Positions 47,391-58,672 of a DNA stretch of 64,000 nt are shown here, piece by piece. The DNA is from Antedon mediterranea. Taxonomy: Eukaryota; Echinodermata; Crinoidea; Comatulida; Antedonidae. The position numbers and the translations under genes were made by a program. The notes beneath the pieces were generated by a model, which was not told the DNA's origin, did not search any database, and saw only the letters and a list, made by a program, of their open reading frames with translations. Every line of letters starts with the position of its first letter. The first letter of the stretch is position 1. The stretch lies in NCBI RefSeq assembly GCF_964355755.1, contig NC_092674.1, positions 18,614,501-18,678,500 of the forward strand. The letters are read 5' to 3'.

Positions 47391-47609
47391 ACTGCATGAC
47401 GATTGGTGTGTACTGCATGACGATTGGTGTGTACTGCATGACGATTGGTGTGTACTGCATGACCATTGGTGTGTACTGCATGACGATTGGTGTGTACTGC
47501 ATGACGATTGGTGTGTACTGCATGACGATTGGTGTGTACTGCATGACCATTGGTGTGTACTGCATGACCATTGGTGTGTACTGCATGACCATTGGTGTGT
47601 ACTGCATGA
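47391..47609. repeat. 21-bp minisatellite, 10 copies plus a partial
   Basis: ACTGCATGACGATTGGTGTGT is the unit, with C replacing G at the tenth-eleventh base region (GACC) in four copies. Frames stay open because 21 is divisible by 3 (CMTIGVY on +, HAVHTNR on -). No sign of a gene. Confidence 0.97.
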
Positions 47610-47801
47610 TAAATGTGAACTGAAGGCAGAGGAGGCGTTCCATAGTTTTCTGCTTCTTTAAATTCAGTTTTTTTTGTGACGATCTGGCAATTCATTTCGA
47701 TTGTAAGTGGATACAATTATTTTGATTATTTGACAAAGGTATAAGTAATTAGAGATTTAACAATTTCCTGACGCTACGCAGAGAAATTTGTTTTAAGCAT
47801 C

Positions 47802-48005
47802 ATGTCTAAGCCTGCTAAAACCACACCAATGGCAAGAAGGACAGCAATTGAGACCCTTGGCAACGGGCCAAACAAATCCAAGCCAAAACAACAACAAGAC
47901 GATGAATTAATTGCCACTGAAAGCGGTCACAATGTGGATGACTTAACAACCAAAAAAAAGGACGAAACTGATACCAATTATGTTCAAAGACAGCGATGCT
48001 TGTGA
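47802..48005 (+). CDS. Possible small ORF or first exon (67 aa), unrecognised
   Basis: ATG at 47802 opens a frame starting MSKPAKTTPMARRTAIETLG and ending TNYVQRQRCL. It is strongly hydrophilic, with Lys/Gln/Asp-rich stretches (KPKQQQDDE, TKKKDETD) and no hydrophobic core, so it would be disordered. It ends 33 bp before the TIR element that starts at 48039. Composition is more protein-like than most chance frames nearby, but there is no homology I recognise and no clear donor. It could be a chance frame or the start of a gene running beyond the window. Confidence 0.25.
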   Translation: MSKPAKTTPMARRTAIETLGNGPNKSKPKQQQDDELIATESGHNVDDLTTKKKDETDTNYVQRQRCL

Positions 48006-48038
48006 TAGATCTGATGATTTTTTAAAACAAAGAAACTA

Positions 48039-50272
48039 CAGTACAGATAAAAACTACTGCAACATTTGCCACGCGTAGGTAACGTAGTCAACGCGTGGCG
48101 GGTGCGTGGCGGTTGCGTGGCGTAGCATTCGTAGTGCGTAGGCTACGCGTAGCATTCGTAGCCTACGTTGTGATCAACTGTGTGTGGGAATTCCCCAAAC
48201 TCAACTGTGTACAAGTACATCGTCGACGGCTAAGCAGGCTACGAAAAGTTCGAATAAATAGAAATGATACGATTGTTACAATAATATCATCATCATTATT
48301 AAACATACTTGAAATTCAAATTTTTCTAAAGGAAATAGCAATTAAAATTGCTCAAAGCCTAGGCTAGACGCGAAAAGTCTAATTAACTAGGCCTACTGCT
48401 GACTGCTGTACATTCACCATCGCCGGCCAGGCAGTAGTGTACAAAATGAATTGATGACGGGCCGTTATTATGACTACCTTTCATAGTAATAGTAACTATT
48501 AGTAGTAGGCCTAAAATTGCAAGTTAATTTTTTATAAGTAATTAATACAGTACTCAGTATGTTTCATTTAAACAAAAAATATCCAGGTTTGAAACTTTCG
48601 TCGTAACTGTACATCAAACTCCATTAATATTAGCTATTGTAACAACCTGCAGCAGAGGATCGGTGTGGAGGGTCAAGTTACAGGTCGTTTAGAACATCGT
48701 CATCAGCAGAGAGGAGGAGGATCGGAGGACACATAACATGTGCTTGCCTGATCTTGTTGTTTTGTTTTTTTTTAGTCATGATGCGCGATAATAGTAGATA
48801 GTATTTAAATAAATGTTATTTTAGTTATAAATAAAAATAAATTATAATTAACATTTTAGGGTTAGGAAATATGCAAGACTTTATTTAATAAAAGTTGAAC
48901 TTCACTAAATTGAAGGTTAAAATCAAAACATAAAAGTACAGTTCAGAGAGAGTATCCATCCGCGGATCATAAACACGTGGATATAAACACACTGGGCGAA
49001 TGAATTACGAATGGAGTGATCCGTCTCGATTTCCGTTGGAACAAAAATAATATCGCATTGTATTCTATTATTTTGACATTTACAGTATTTAAACAATTCA
49101 TATTATCCCATAGTACTAAATAAGCGTAATATTTCATTTAAACGCATTTTTAAAACGAAACATCGTTCATTATATAGCCTAGTGAACAAACATAGTTCAG
49201 ACTGTATTTTATTTATTTATTTATTTTATGTCTTTAGGCACTGTGGCCAAGGATTACCAATAGTGAATTAATCACTGTCCTATCAGATAGGTGGTAATCC
49301 CCCTGATACAGAGGCTATTGTGTGAACCAGTTCACCGGGGTAACCCCCTACTCTTTTTCGAATAATGAACTGGGTTCTTTTAAGTACACACAGGTTATAA
49401 CTGTGTACACTGGACCTACGGTTTATAGTCCTTATCCGAGAAGACTTGTTCCACCACCAGAACTAGGAGCGAGTCGGCCTCGAACCCTTGCCGATGTTGT
49501 TGTTGGCTCTTTAGGTACGATAAACGGCGCCCCTGCCTTAACCGCTCGGCCATATGACTCGCTGTAGAGAGTTGTACTGCGCGATACAAACACGTGGGTA
49601 AACAGCAGCTTCACGGCGAAAACTGTCGTATCGAGGAAATATCCTTCTGTCACCTAGGCTATACCACATTATTTCACATTTTCACGCCATGTACATCGTA
49701 TTTAACGCTTGTACACAGTATGGATTATCATACAGTACTACTACTAAGTAGGCCTATAAGTACTATAGGCGTACCACATATTTTAAAATTAAACTGTCGG
49801 TAGGTACGCCGGTAACCCTACCTTTTTAGCTAGCTAGCTAGGCCTAGCCGGAGGCCATTTCACACAAACAGATGACGACCGCCGTCCACCGTACGTTGGC
49901 CGATCGGTGATAGATGTACACTTGTTCTTCTTTCATAAAAATAAATGTCCCATTTTAACACAACCAACACACAGTAATTAATACTAATATTAATACATTT
50001 ATTATTACTTCACAGTAATTAACTCGCATTTTAAAATTGATGAAAACTAGTATTCAAATTTGTTAACAAATTCCGTGTGTGGTGCAGCAGCACAGTACAC
50101 AATAATCTGAACATTGGAATTTCCCCTCCTAGCTCTCGCTTCGTAGGCTACGCGTAGACTACGCGTAGCATGTTAGCTTGCGTAGATTACGCCACGCGAA
50201 ACCTACGAAGTTGCCACGCGTACGAAACGTAGTCTACGCGTCCAAATGTTGCAGTATTTATTATCTGTACTG
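48039..50272. mobile_element. 2.2-kb TIR element with ACGCGT-rich subterminal repeats
   Basis: The ends CAGTACAGATA (48039) and TATCTGTACTG (ending 50272) are flanked by TA. Next to each is ACTGCAACATTT and its complement. Behind each lie about 80-100 bp dense in CTACGCGTAG, CCACGCG and CGTAGCATTCGTAG motifs (48068-48165 and 50145-50245). TA target and CAGT ends fit a Tc1/mariner-type element. No transposase was found, and a SINE is inserted within. Confidence 0.85.
49209..49567 (-). mobile_element. tRNA-Ser/Leu-like SINE
   Basis: On the - strand the head GCGAGTCATATGGCCGAGCG and GTTAAGGC has a type II tRNA A box, and GGGTTCGAGGCC is the B box about 60 bp later. The body follows, ending in an (AAAT)n tail at 49209-49230. 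The anticodon and T stems do not pair properly, so it is not a working tRNA. It lies inside the TIR element and is younger than it. Confidence 0.85.
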
Positions 50273-52740
50273 TATATTTCGCTTTATGTGAAGTTATTAA
50301 CGGAGAAAATCTTGTAGGTATACAAAAGATAACTAGATTTGAACTCGTCACTACGGATGAGTTAGGTTATCCGCAGCGCAAACGCCACGTGCACGTCATA
50401 CTGTACGTTAGAATATAACGATTATGCCATTGAAAAAACGTTAGTGCGCTCTCTATTTTGCGTCACGTCTAAGTATATACATACAGCATACACTATATTA
50501 TACTACATACAGTACTATACTACATATACAGTGCAGAATAGGTGAAAAAAACCAAAGTTATTGACGCTTTTAAACATGATGACGTTATCACAAATTAAAA
50601 AATTGTATATCATGCGAAAGATACAGTAATTGATTGACCTAGATAAAAAAAATGGGGGGAAATGGATTACGGATAAATGGAGATGCGCTCTATTAAATGT
50701 GATGAGCTATGACGAAAGAGACAAAAATCCTTTATTTTATATTCGAGTGGCCATACGATGACGTCACAATGTCCGGTTAGCCATATCGATGCATGATTTG
50801 ATATCTACAACTCATCTACTTCCAGAATGTGTAATTTAAAAAAAAGTCCACCACGTAGTTTAGAATCTATGACTGTTTAAAAAAAGGCATAATTTTCACA
50901 AATTTTTGAACTTTTTCATAAAAAACGCGCGCAAATTGTTCAATTCTACGTGCTCGTATGACGTGATTTAAGTCGAAATTGTTTGAAAGTTGGTAAAATT
51001 ACTAGAAAAACAAAAATCAAGCAAAAAAAAGATGTTTTTGCGCACACGTGGGAATTTTTTAAATTGCGCGTGTAACTTTCTGTGAAACATGCCATTTTTA
51101 ATCCATAGAAAGTTTGGGCTTAAATGACTTAAATTTTCACTAAGTTTCAATACAAAATGACTTACAATCTTATGTTGGCCAGAATTAGAGATGTGCTGCG
51201 AACAAAATTCGTGGAAAAAAGAAGATTAAAGAAAAACTAGATTTGAACTCGTCACTACGGACGAGTTAGGTTATCCGCAGCGCAAAACCACGCGCACGTC
51301 ATATGTTAGAATATTGCGCACAGAAAAACGATTATGCCATTGACAAAATGTTTAGTGTTCTCTCTATTTTGTGTCACGTCTAAGTATATAAGGTATACAT
51401 TATATACTGTATACGAATAGGTGAAAATAAGTGACCAAAGTTATTGACGCTTTTGCACATGATGACGTCATAAAAATTTAAAATGTGGTAAATCGTGCGA
51501 AAGATAATTGATTGACCTACTGTAGACAATATAAAAAAAAGGGAGGAAATGGAATACGGATAAGTAGAGATGCGCTCTATTAAATATAATGATGTATGTT
51601 GAAAGAGACAAAAATCCTATATTTTATATTCGAGTGGCCATACGATGGCGTAACAATGTCTGATTAGCCATATTGATGCATGATTCGATATCTACAACTC
51701 ATCTGCTTCCAGAATATGTTCAATTCTACGTGCTCGTATGACGTGATTTTAAGTAAAAATTATTTGAAAGTTGGTAAAATTACTAGAAAAGGCTGGAAAA
51801 ACAAAAATAAAGCAAAAAAAAAAATGTTTTTGCGCAACGTGCGCGTAAGAAAACTGTGCACACGTGGGAATTTTTGAAATGCTCAAAATGACATGAAACG
51901 CAAAGAAAGTTGATTAGAAATTGAAATTGCGCGCGTAACTTTGTTACGTAATAAAAAATAAACTTCACCACTTAGTTCAGAATGTATGACTGTTTTAAAA
52001 AAGGCATAATTTTACGAATTTTTGAACTTTTTCATCAAAAACGCACGCGAATTGTGCAATTCAACGTGCTCGTATGACATGATTTAAGTCGAAATTGTGT
52101 GGGAATTTTTGAAATGCTCAAAATGACATGAAACGTGTAGAAAGTTGATTAAAAATAGATTTTTCGCATTTTGAAATTTCAAACGCACGTGCGCGCGTAA
52201 CTTTCTGTGAAACATGCCATTTTTAATCCATAGAAAGTTTCCCCTTCATATATGACTTAATTTTCACAGTGTCAATACAAAATGACTTTTGGTTTTTAAT
52301 CTATGATCAATCATTGAAATCCATAAAATCGTGCGTAACTTGCGCTGCGCAACTCGGACGGGACCGAAAACCTTATTACGACATCTTCAGATAGAGGTCA
52401 AACTTCTGATAAAGTTATATAATGTTATGTTGAGAATATTTAGAGATACACGCGCAACAAAATTCGTGGAAAGAAAGAAGAATATAGAAAAAAAAAAAGA
52501 AAAAAAAAAAGATCGTGACAATAACAAGGGGTTATCCGCCAAGTGCGGATAACCAACAACAAAAAGATCCTGACAATAACTAGGGGTTATCCGTCAAGTG
52601 TGGATAACCCAATAAAAAAAGATCGTGACAATAACAAGGGGTTATCCGCCAAGTGCGGATAACCAACAACAAAAAAGATCCTGACAATAACTAGGGGTTA
52701 TCCGTCAAGTGTGGATAACCCAAAAAAAAAAGATCCTTTT
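50273..52740. repeat. Tandem repeat complex with GGTTATCCGC hairpins
   Basis: A segment starting GATTTGAACTCGTCACTACG (50338 and 51240) repeats at about 900 bp. Each copy has GAGTTAGGTTATCCGCAGCG, TCACGTCTAAGTATATA, a copy of the dispersed repeat (50535, 51415) and a TTTTTGCGCA... block. The TTTGAAATGCTCAAAATGACATG and GTAACTTTCTGTGAAACATGCC blocks recur at 51060-52230. At 52505-52730 four units of about 55 bp each contain a 10-bp stem hairpin, GGTTATCCGC-CAAGT-GCGGATAACC, or a variant with TCCGT/TGTGGA. No protein encoded. Confidence 0.8.
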
Positions 52741-53357
52741 TCTGGAGAATTTATGTAAATATTCACAGTGATCGTGTCAAAATTATAACCGCTGGATTTA
52801 ACATCAATGGTGGAAATATAACGATTCATGACATAAACCCATAATATATAGTACAGGAAAGATACTGTATGCTCAGAATCAGTAAAAGGTTGAAAAAATT
52901 GCAACAGAATTTTTTTCACCACAATGCATTTCTATAAGGTCCCTATATGAACATACTAAAAGTCTAGAAAAATCCAGGTAGGGGAAATAGGTTTTTTTAA
53001 ACAAAATGGCCGCCAATGGTGAAAAATGTCTAAAAATGAACAAAAAACATATATTGTATATCTAATTACCATTTGATAGCAGTTTTTATAATGCTTTTTA
53101 TATTTCTTTAGTGTCAAACATTTAAACTGCAATATACATATTAATTTAAGTGCTATTTAGCAGCAAAAACACAAATTTAAGTATCAAGATATCAATCACC
53201 ACGGTTATAATAATAGACAACGTAGTCCTATGCATTATAATGCAGGACTACGGTGTCTAATAAAACAGTTCATTTACAATAGAATTATACAATCTTACAA
53301 TCTATTAATCCATTCATTTTCATTGTCCAGTTATCATCCTCTGTCTATAGGTAGGAA

Positions 53358-53720
53358 TTAAGCATGTGCTGATGATGCCGTGGTATTCGTCACAAACAGT
53401 GGTAAACTGGTGGTAAATTTGTCATCAATGGACACATCACGCCATTTGTAACTTTCCATCCCCCAGTCTGTGGGTTGAAGAGTATTTTCTATCCAAGCTG
53501 TACCATGGTAATATACTGTACACGCAGGGAATGACATTTTGCAGCATTTGTTGTTGGGGGGAATAGACTTTATTTCAAGTGCTGTTTTGCTTTTTGCTAC
53601 TTTTTCCCAGAACGTATTCCTCCATAGCGCTACCAATGCCAATTCCTCTGAGGCGATGGATTCTTTTTTTTTTAAGACGTTTGGTTTTACAGAGTTTGTA
53701 AGCATACTACTGCCCAGGTG
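53358..53720 (-). pseudogene. Unrecognised coding remnant, copy 1
   Basis: Open on the - strand for 115 codons: VKPNVLKKKESIASEELALV, ALWRNTFWEKVAKSKTAL, CCKMSFPACTVYYHGTAW, IENTLQPTDWGMESYKW and SIDDKFTTSLPLFVTN. Conserved Trp, Cys and an acidic/basic mix suggest a real protein fragment. A diverged second copy sits inverted at 54340-54780. I do not recognise the family. A transposon-encoded protein is the likeliest explanation given the setting. Confidence 0.6.
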
Positions 53721-53983
53721 TTATGACTTTTTAAGACCTTTTCCGACACCAAATAGATGGGATGTAGTATCACATCCCTGGATTCCATGTATAAAAAGCA
53801 AATTAATTTTTACAGAGCTTCACACCAAGGAAAGACTTTACATGCATTCACAGTGCTCCCCCATCGAGAACATACAGTATTAAATCAATGAATGAAGCAA
53901 CCGTGACAGAATATTAATTTAAGAGGAAAGAACATATTATTACACATGGGTCAAAATCAACCATATTCATCAATAGAGAAGCA

Positions 53984-54274
53984 GTGCACATTCCCTCACA
54001 TACTATTTCATCATTGATGGCTAGGCTGTGTGAGACAGTCATACACAATGCATCATTTTTTGAAAAAGAACCTTGTACTTTTCCTGCAGCCCTCTTTTAC
54101 TTCATCGACTCCATACACACTGCTAGACTACTCAGAAACATTCATCTCACTGCCCACTGTATGTTATCAGTGGGGGAGCACTGCTACATCAAACCTCTTG
54201 GCCCGAAACAGCAACATTTCAAGACATTTATTATGTACCATGTATGTTTGTTACGTTATGTGAAGGCAAAGTAA
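53984..54274 (+). pseudogene. Possible further remnant of the unrecognised coding sequence
   Basis: Frame with SSLMARLCETVIHNASFFEK and PCTFPAALFYFIDSIH, then continuing best in another frame (RNSNISRHLLCTMYVCYV), as if frameshifted. It lies between the two inverted remnants. No family recognised. Confidence 0.3.
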
Positions 54275-54339
54275 ACTCTTGTGTTTTTATATAATTATGG
54301 GCCGTAAGTAAATTTGGTTTAGGAAAAGCTGGAAAATCA

Positions 54340-54780
54340 TCACAGTTGGAGTTGTATGTCAAATTTTGTAAACCAAACAGTTTCCAAAAAAAAAGAAAAC
54401 ATTGCATCAGGAATTTGGCATTGGTAGCTATATGGAGGGAAGTCAATGGAGACTTTAGACAGCCTACTTTTCTTTGAGAAAGTTGCAAAAAGCAAATCTA
54501 TTCCCTTGCTGCAAAATGTTATTTCGTGAGTCTTTATTACCAGGTATAGCAGTGGATAGGAAATACTCTTCAACCCACAGACTAGGGATGGAAAGTATTG
54601 ATGAAAAATTTACTACTAGCACCAGAGAAACTATTAAAGTTGATTAGATGTACCTGTAAATAAGGTTGTAGTAAAATGAATTGCAGTTGCAGAAAATATG
54701 GGTTGGACTGCTGCTCCACTATTTTTTAAGAATGCCACGGCATCAGCACCCCACCAATAGATGGAGGATGAGATACTGAC
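54340..54780 (+). pseudogene. Unrecognised coding remnant, copy 2, with Cys-rich end
   Basis: Same sequence as 53358-53720 but on the opposite strand and shorter. Shared pieces include GGAATTTGGCATTGGTAGC, GTTGCAAAAAGCAAA, TACTCTTCAACCCACAGACT and GGGATGGAAAGT. Beyond the shared part comes MNCSCRKYGLDCC and ECHGIST, a CxCxKxGLxC...C pattern resembling the CXC-type tails of some transposon-encoded proteins. A stop separates the two Cys motifs. Inference only. Confidence 0.5.
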
Positions 54781-54795
54781 AAGATGAAAGTGAAA

Positions 54796-55192
54796 TTACC
54801 GCATTTATTTGAATAAATGCCCTTGGTGGTTGATTTTTAAGGAGGGTAGTGGGGGCGTGTAATCGTCGTGAGGAGTTTATTCGGAGAGGCGTTTATTTTT
54901 GTGGGTGTAATGTGGTAACATGTATAATCAAATAAATACACCCTTTAGATATGAACAAATACAACACCATCATGTCATTCAGTGAATTCTATTACAAATA
55001 GAGATGTGTTAAAACACAATATTATGTATAATATGAATGTGGCGAGTCGTACATTCGACGAAATAAATTCAAAATGATGTCCGATGGGGGCAGGGGAGGG
55101 GGTGCGCTGGTGTAGGTTATTCAAAATGATGTCTTATGGGGGAGTTTATTCGATTTTTCTAAATGTAGCATTTATCCGAATAAATACGGTAA
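54796..55192. mobile_element. MITE with TTACCG/palindromic ends
   Basis: TTACCGCATTTATTTGAATA at the left and its counterpart TATTCGGATAAATGC... at the right (reading TCCGAATAAATACGGTAA, ending 55192). The interior repeats GGGGGAGTTTATTCG-like motifs. 397 bp, non-coding. The end motif GAATAAATGCCC is shared with the palindrome at 34652. Confidence 0.7.
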
Positions 55193-55591
55193 TAGATTGT
55201 AGTCCAGTGATGGCGCAAGGATTTTCCCGATAAGGGGGCTGGGGGGGGGGGAGGAGTGCGCAGCTAGCATCAATTGGCTGGGCCATCAATGGGAGCGCAC
55301 CCAGAAGTTCCAACAATATTATACCAGTAAAGGGTAGTTTTAGTCACTTTTAAAAATGAAAATCCTTGAAACAGCACTCAATGGGGTATTGTTTTATATT
55401 AGGAAATATCATCATATTGTCTACATATACTCCCGAAAATAGCCAATTGGGGAGAGGGGATGGGGGGGGGGGGCCCGGACAGACTCCCTCACCCTTCCCA
55501 TATGATCGCCCATCCCTATACCCCTCCCCACTGGTACCACCAATGTTGTAATATATTGTTATAACTGTACAAATGTAAATGAACTGATTTA
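55193..55591. other. G-rich interior of the foldback element
   Basis: Contains runs of G (55241-55252, 55462-55474) and no coding sequence. Confidence 0.4.
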
Positions 55592-56007
55592 TTATTAGAC
55601 ACCGTAATCCTATGCATTAAGCATAGGAAGGACTGCGTTTTATAACAATAGGGATATATCTAGATACTTAAACATTTGTTTTGCGGCCATTTTCTAATTA
55701 ACAGCACTTAAAATAATGTGTATATTGTAGTTCAGATCTTCGAAACTGTAAAGAAATATAAAAATCATTGTAAAAACCGCTATAAAGTGGATTATTAAAT
55801 TGAATTAGATCTACTATTTATGTTTTTTTGTCCTTTTTTAGGCATTTTCGACATTGGCGGCCATTTTGTTTAAAAAAACCTATTTCCCCTACCTGGATTT
55901 TTCTAGACTTTTAATATGTTCATACCTTATAGAAATGCATTGTGGTGAAATAAATTCTGTTGCAATTTTTTCAACCATATTTCATAGTTTTCCTGTACTA
56001 ATACTGT

Positions 56008-56680
56008 ATATTACTGTACATAACTTTGTGAAAAAATTAAAGAAATAAATAAATATGGCAAGTTTGGTATCAAATTAAAGCTTATGACGTACAATACCAC
56101 TACCATAATTTCACAATATACTGACGTCATCAAAGCACACACATTATATATTACATAACTTCGTGGGAAAATTTAAGAAATCAAATTTTAAATATGGCAT
56201 ATTTGGTATTAAATTATAAGCTTATGACATGTACAAAACCACGGAACAAAATATAATTTGAACAATTTAATGATGCCATTACTAAGCCACACCCATTATA
56301 TAAATATATTACATAACTTTGTGAAAAATGAAACAGCAGAATGCGTAACTGAGCTAATGATTACGTAATCGTTGTTGAACGTATGCTCACCTGGGTTGAT
56401 ATAATAGAAATCTCACTAGCTAGCGTGGCTATTTGAGAAGAGGGATACCGTAGTTATAATACGTACGTGTAACAAAAATGGTGAAAATATGCTAAATATT
56501 ACAATTAATATAGATTGTCAGAAGGCTCGGGAACACATTTTGCATTTAATTTATCATGAAAACAAAAGTTGATTAATTTAGGTTGGAACATGTGCATTTT
56601 TTGCATTCCATACTTTATTAGAGGCCAAGTTTATCGATTAGAGGCCAAGTTTATCGATAAGTTTTTGGGCAACATGACTT
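56008..56680. other. AT-rich, diverged duplicate segments
   Basis: AATATGGCAAGTTTGGTATCAA at 56052 and AATATGGCATATTTGGTATT at 56189 begin two diverged copies of about 135 bp. Otherwise nothing recognised. Confidence 0.5.
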
Positions 56681-57260
56681 GGGACCGACTTGACGTCGTG
56701 GGACCGACTTGACGTCGTGGGACCGACTTGACGTCGTGGGACCGACTTGACGTCGTGGGACCGACTTGACGTCGTGGGACCGACTTGACGTCGTGGGACC
56801 GACTTGACGTCGTGGGACCGACTTGACGTCGTGGGACCGACTTGACGTCGTGGGACCGACTTGACGTCGTGGGACCGACTTGACGTCGTGGGACCGACTT
56901 GACGTCGTGGGACCGACTTGACGTCGTGGGACCGACTTGACGTCGTGGGACCGACTTGACGTCGTGGGACCGACTTGACGTCGTGGGACCGACTTGACGT
57001 CGTGGGACCGACTTGACGTCGTGGGACCGACTTGACGTCGTGGGACCGACTTGACGTCGTGGGACCGACTTGACGTCGTGGTGGGACCGACTTGACGTCG
57101 TGGTGGGACCGACTTTAGATGTCGTGGTGGGACCGACTTTAGATGTCGTGGTGGGACCGACTTTAGATGTCGTGGTGGGACCGACTTTAGACGTCGTGGT
57201 GGGACCGACTTGACGTTGTGTGGGACCGACTTAACGTCGTGGGACCGAGGGGCCGACTTG
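56681..57260. repeat. 19-bp minisatellite with GACGTC in each unit
   Basis: GGGACCGACTTGACGTCGT is repeated 21 times (56681-57079) with no variation seen. It then changes to 22- and 24-bp forms (GTGGTGGGACCGACTTTAGATGTC) and decays by 57260. Each unit carries the palindrome GACGTC or a one-base variant. Confidence 0.97.
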
Positions 57261-57299
57261 ACGTCGTGACGTGGGGCCGACTTGACGTCATGTGGCCAA

Positions 57300-58672
57300 C
57301 ATGACTTTGGCCAAGATAAGACGTTTTTTTTAGGGCCGACTCTAGTCTAAGGCTAGGCCTACTAATATCAAATAATACTAATAGAGAGGGCCTGGCCCTA
57401 GTATAGGCTAGCTACTAGGCTTAATAGGCCAAACAACAAAGGGCCAGCTAGGCCTAGCTAGGCCTATGCCTGGCCCTACTATGAGGCTATCCTATAGTTG
57501 AGGCTAAATAAACGGGTCAGAAGGACAGAAATATGAAGTGTATTTTAAGAATTATATTACTTACATATTACAGCTTAAAAAAATACGTTATTTAGCCTAA
57601 AACGCCTACACCCACTGTCACTGGTGGGGTACAAATAGACGTGTGACATGACAGATAAGAGGTTCTCTTTTGTTTTATCGTTTGTTTTTCTTTTTGACGT
57701 ACGTTTAATTGACGACATTGAAAGTTTAGAAGCCATTTTGTGTCAAATGGGAGGTTTCCTCTACACCGCATTTACGAATACGAAAGCCCACACTTTTTTT
57801 TTATTTCAGAAATTTGAAATAACGAATTAGTAATTCGAAATTTAAGAATTACTTATGTATTCAAAATTTCGAATTATTACTTATTTTGAATTAACAAATT
57901 ATGAATTTGAAATTTCGACGTTTTAATTGGTTTTTCAAGTAATTCGAATAAAAAATATAAATTTCGAATTAATAATTTGAAATTTCGAATTAAAATGTCG
58001 AAATTTCGAATTTAAAAGACGAAATTTCGAATTATATATTCGAAATACTGTATAATTCAAAATTATTAATTTATTCCGTCCTGTGTCATCCTGGATTCAT
58101 CGAACTTCCGGAGTGTGGTTGCATCGGATCCCGAATCCTATTGTATTGGCTTACATTATATACTTTTTAAGGGAGGCGCCGGGGGAGGCGCTCAATTAGT
58201 CACTGTCTCTTTCAAAAATAAAAACAACAAACAAAATATCGTTGCTTGACTAAGAATGATGCGTATTAAAACAACTCGATTTAGGATTCCTTTCTACCTT
58301 CAGACAGTCAGTGTATTTAATAGAAACAAACTTAGATTAGTACATTGTTTGATAATGTTATTGTATTTTGCATGCGTTGTAACTTTTTTTTTAAATGAAG
58401 TGTATTCTTTTTCGCAATAAGAAGACAAATTTCATACTGTACTATTTTGGTTTGTATGACAATAAAAGATCTGTACAGTATCTGTATCTGAACTATCAAG
58501 AGATTATTGAGAAATGTTATCGTATATTATTAGTAAGTACGGACACTAAAACCGAAAGCTGAAAAAATGTTCCTTACTCGAAAAAAAAGAAGCATTCTGA
58601 CGAACTGGAAAAGGGGTGGGAGATTTTACTGGGCTGTGGAACCTTTGCACCGGGAAGGAGGAGAAACATAAA
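57300..58672. other. Intergenic: TAGGCCTA-rich, then AATTTCGAATT-rich
   Basis: 57345-57480 is dense in CTAGGCCTA/GGCCTGGCC motifs. 57810-58075 is made of imperfect AATTTCGAATT palindromes, a low-complexity self-complementary stretch. No gene. Confidence 0.5.

Larger units (their letters stand above)
52849..56007. mobile_element. 3.1-kb foldback element with about 410-bp inverted arms
   Basis: The left arm (52849-53268) and right arm (55592-56007) are reverse complements along their length. Shared landmarks are GTTGAAAAAATTGCAACAGAA, AAAAGTCTAGAAAAATCCAGG, AAAATGGCCGCC and GACACCGTA.TCCTATGCATT. The inner ends (53214 and 55594) carry a TAGTCCTATGCATTATAATG-type palindrome. The 2.3-kb interior holds an inverted pair of coding remnants. 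No known transposase motif was recognised. Confidence 0.8.

Noticed and set aside
49470-49567. tRNA-Ser or tRNA-Leu gene on the - strand
   Set aside because: A and B boxes are good, but the anticodon and T stems do not pair and an (AAAT)n tail follows the body, so it is a SINE head.
49432-49653. - strand frame of 73 codons as the missing first exon of TMEM255
   Set aside because: It is the SINE head read as protein and lacks a phase-1 donor.
55440-55480. G-quadruplex or regulatory G run
   Set aside because: Homopolymer runs of G or C also occur at 17590, 55241, 62466 and 63220. They are length-unstable and there is no context to assign a role.
56681-57079. Tandem CRE (cAMP response element) enhancer
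   Set aside because: GACGTC is only the core of TGACGTCA, and the flanking bases (TTGACGTCGT) do not complete a full CRE. The motif is fixed by the repeat unit and needs no regulatory explanation.
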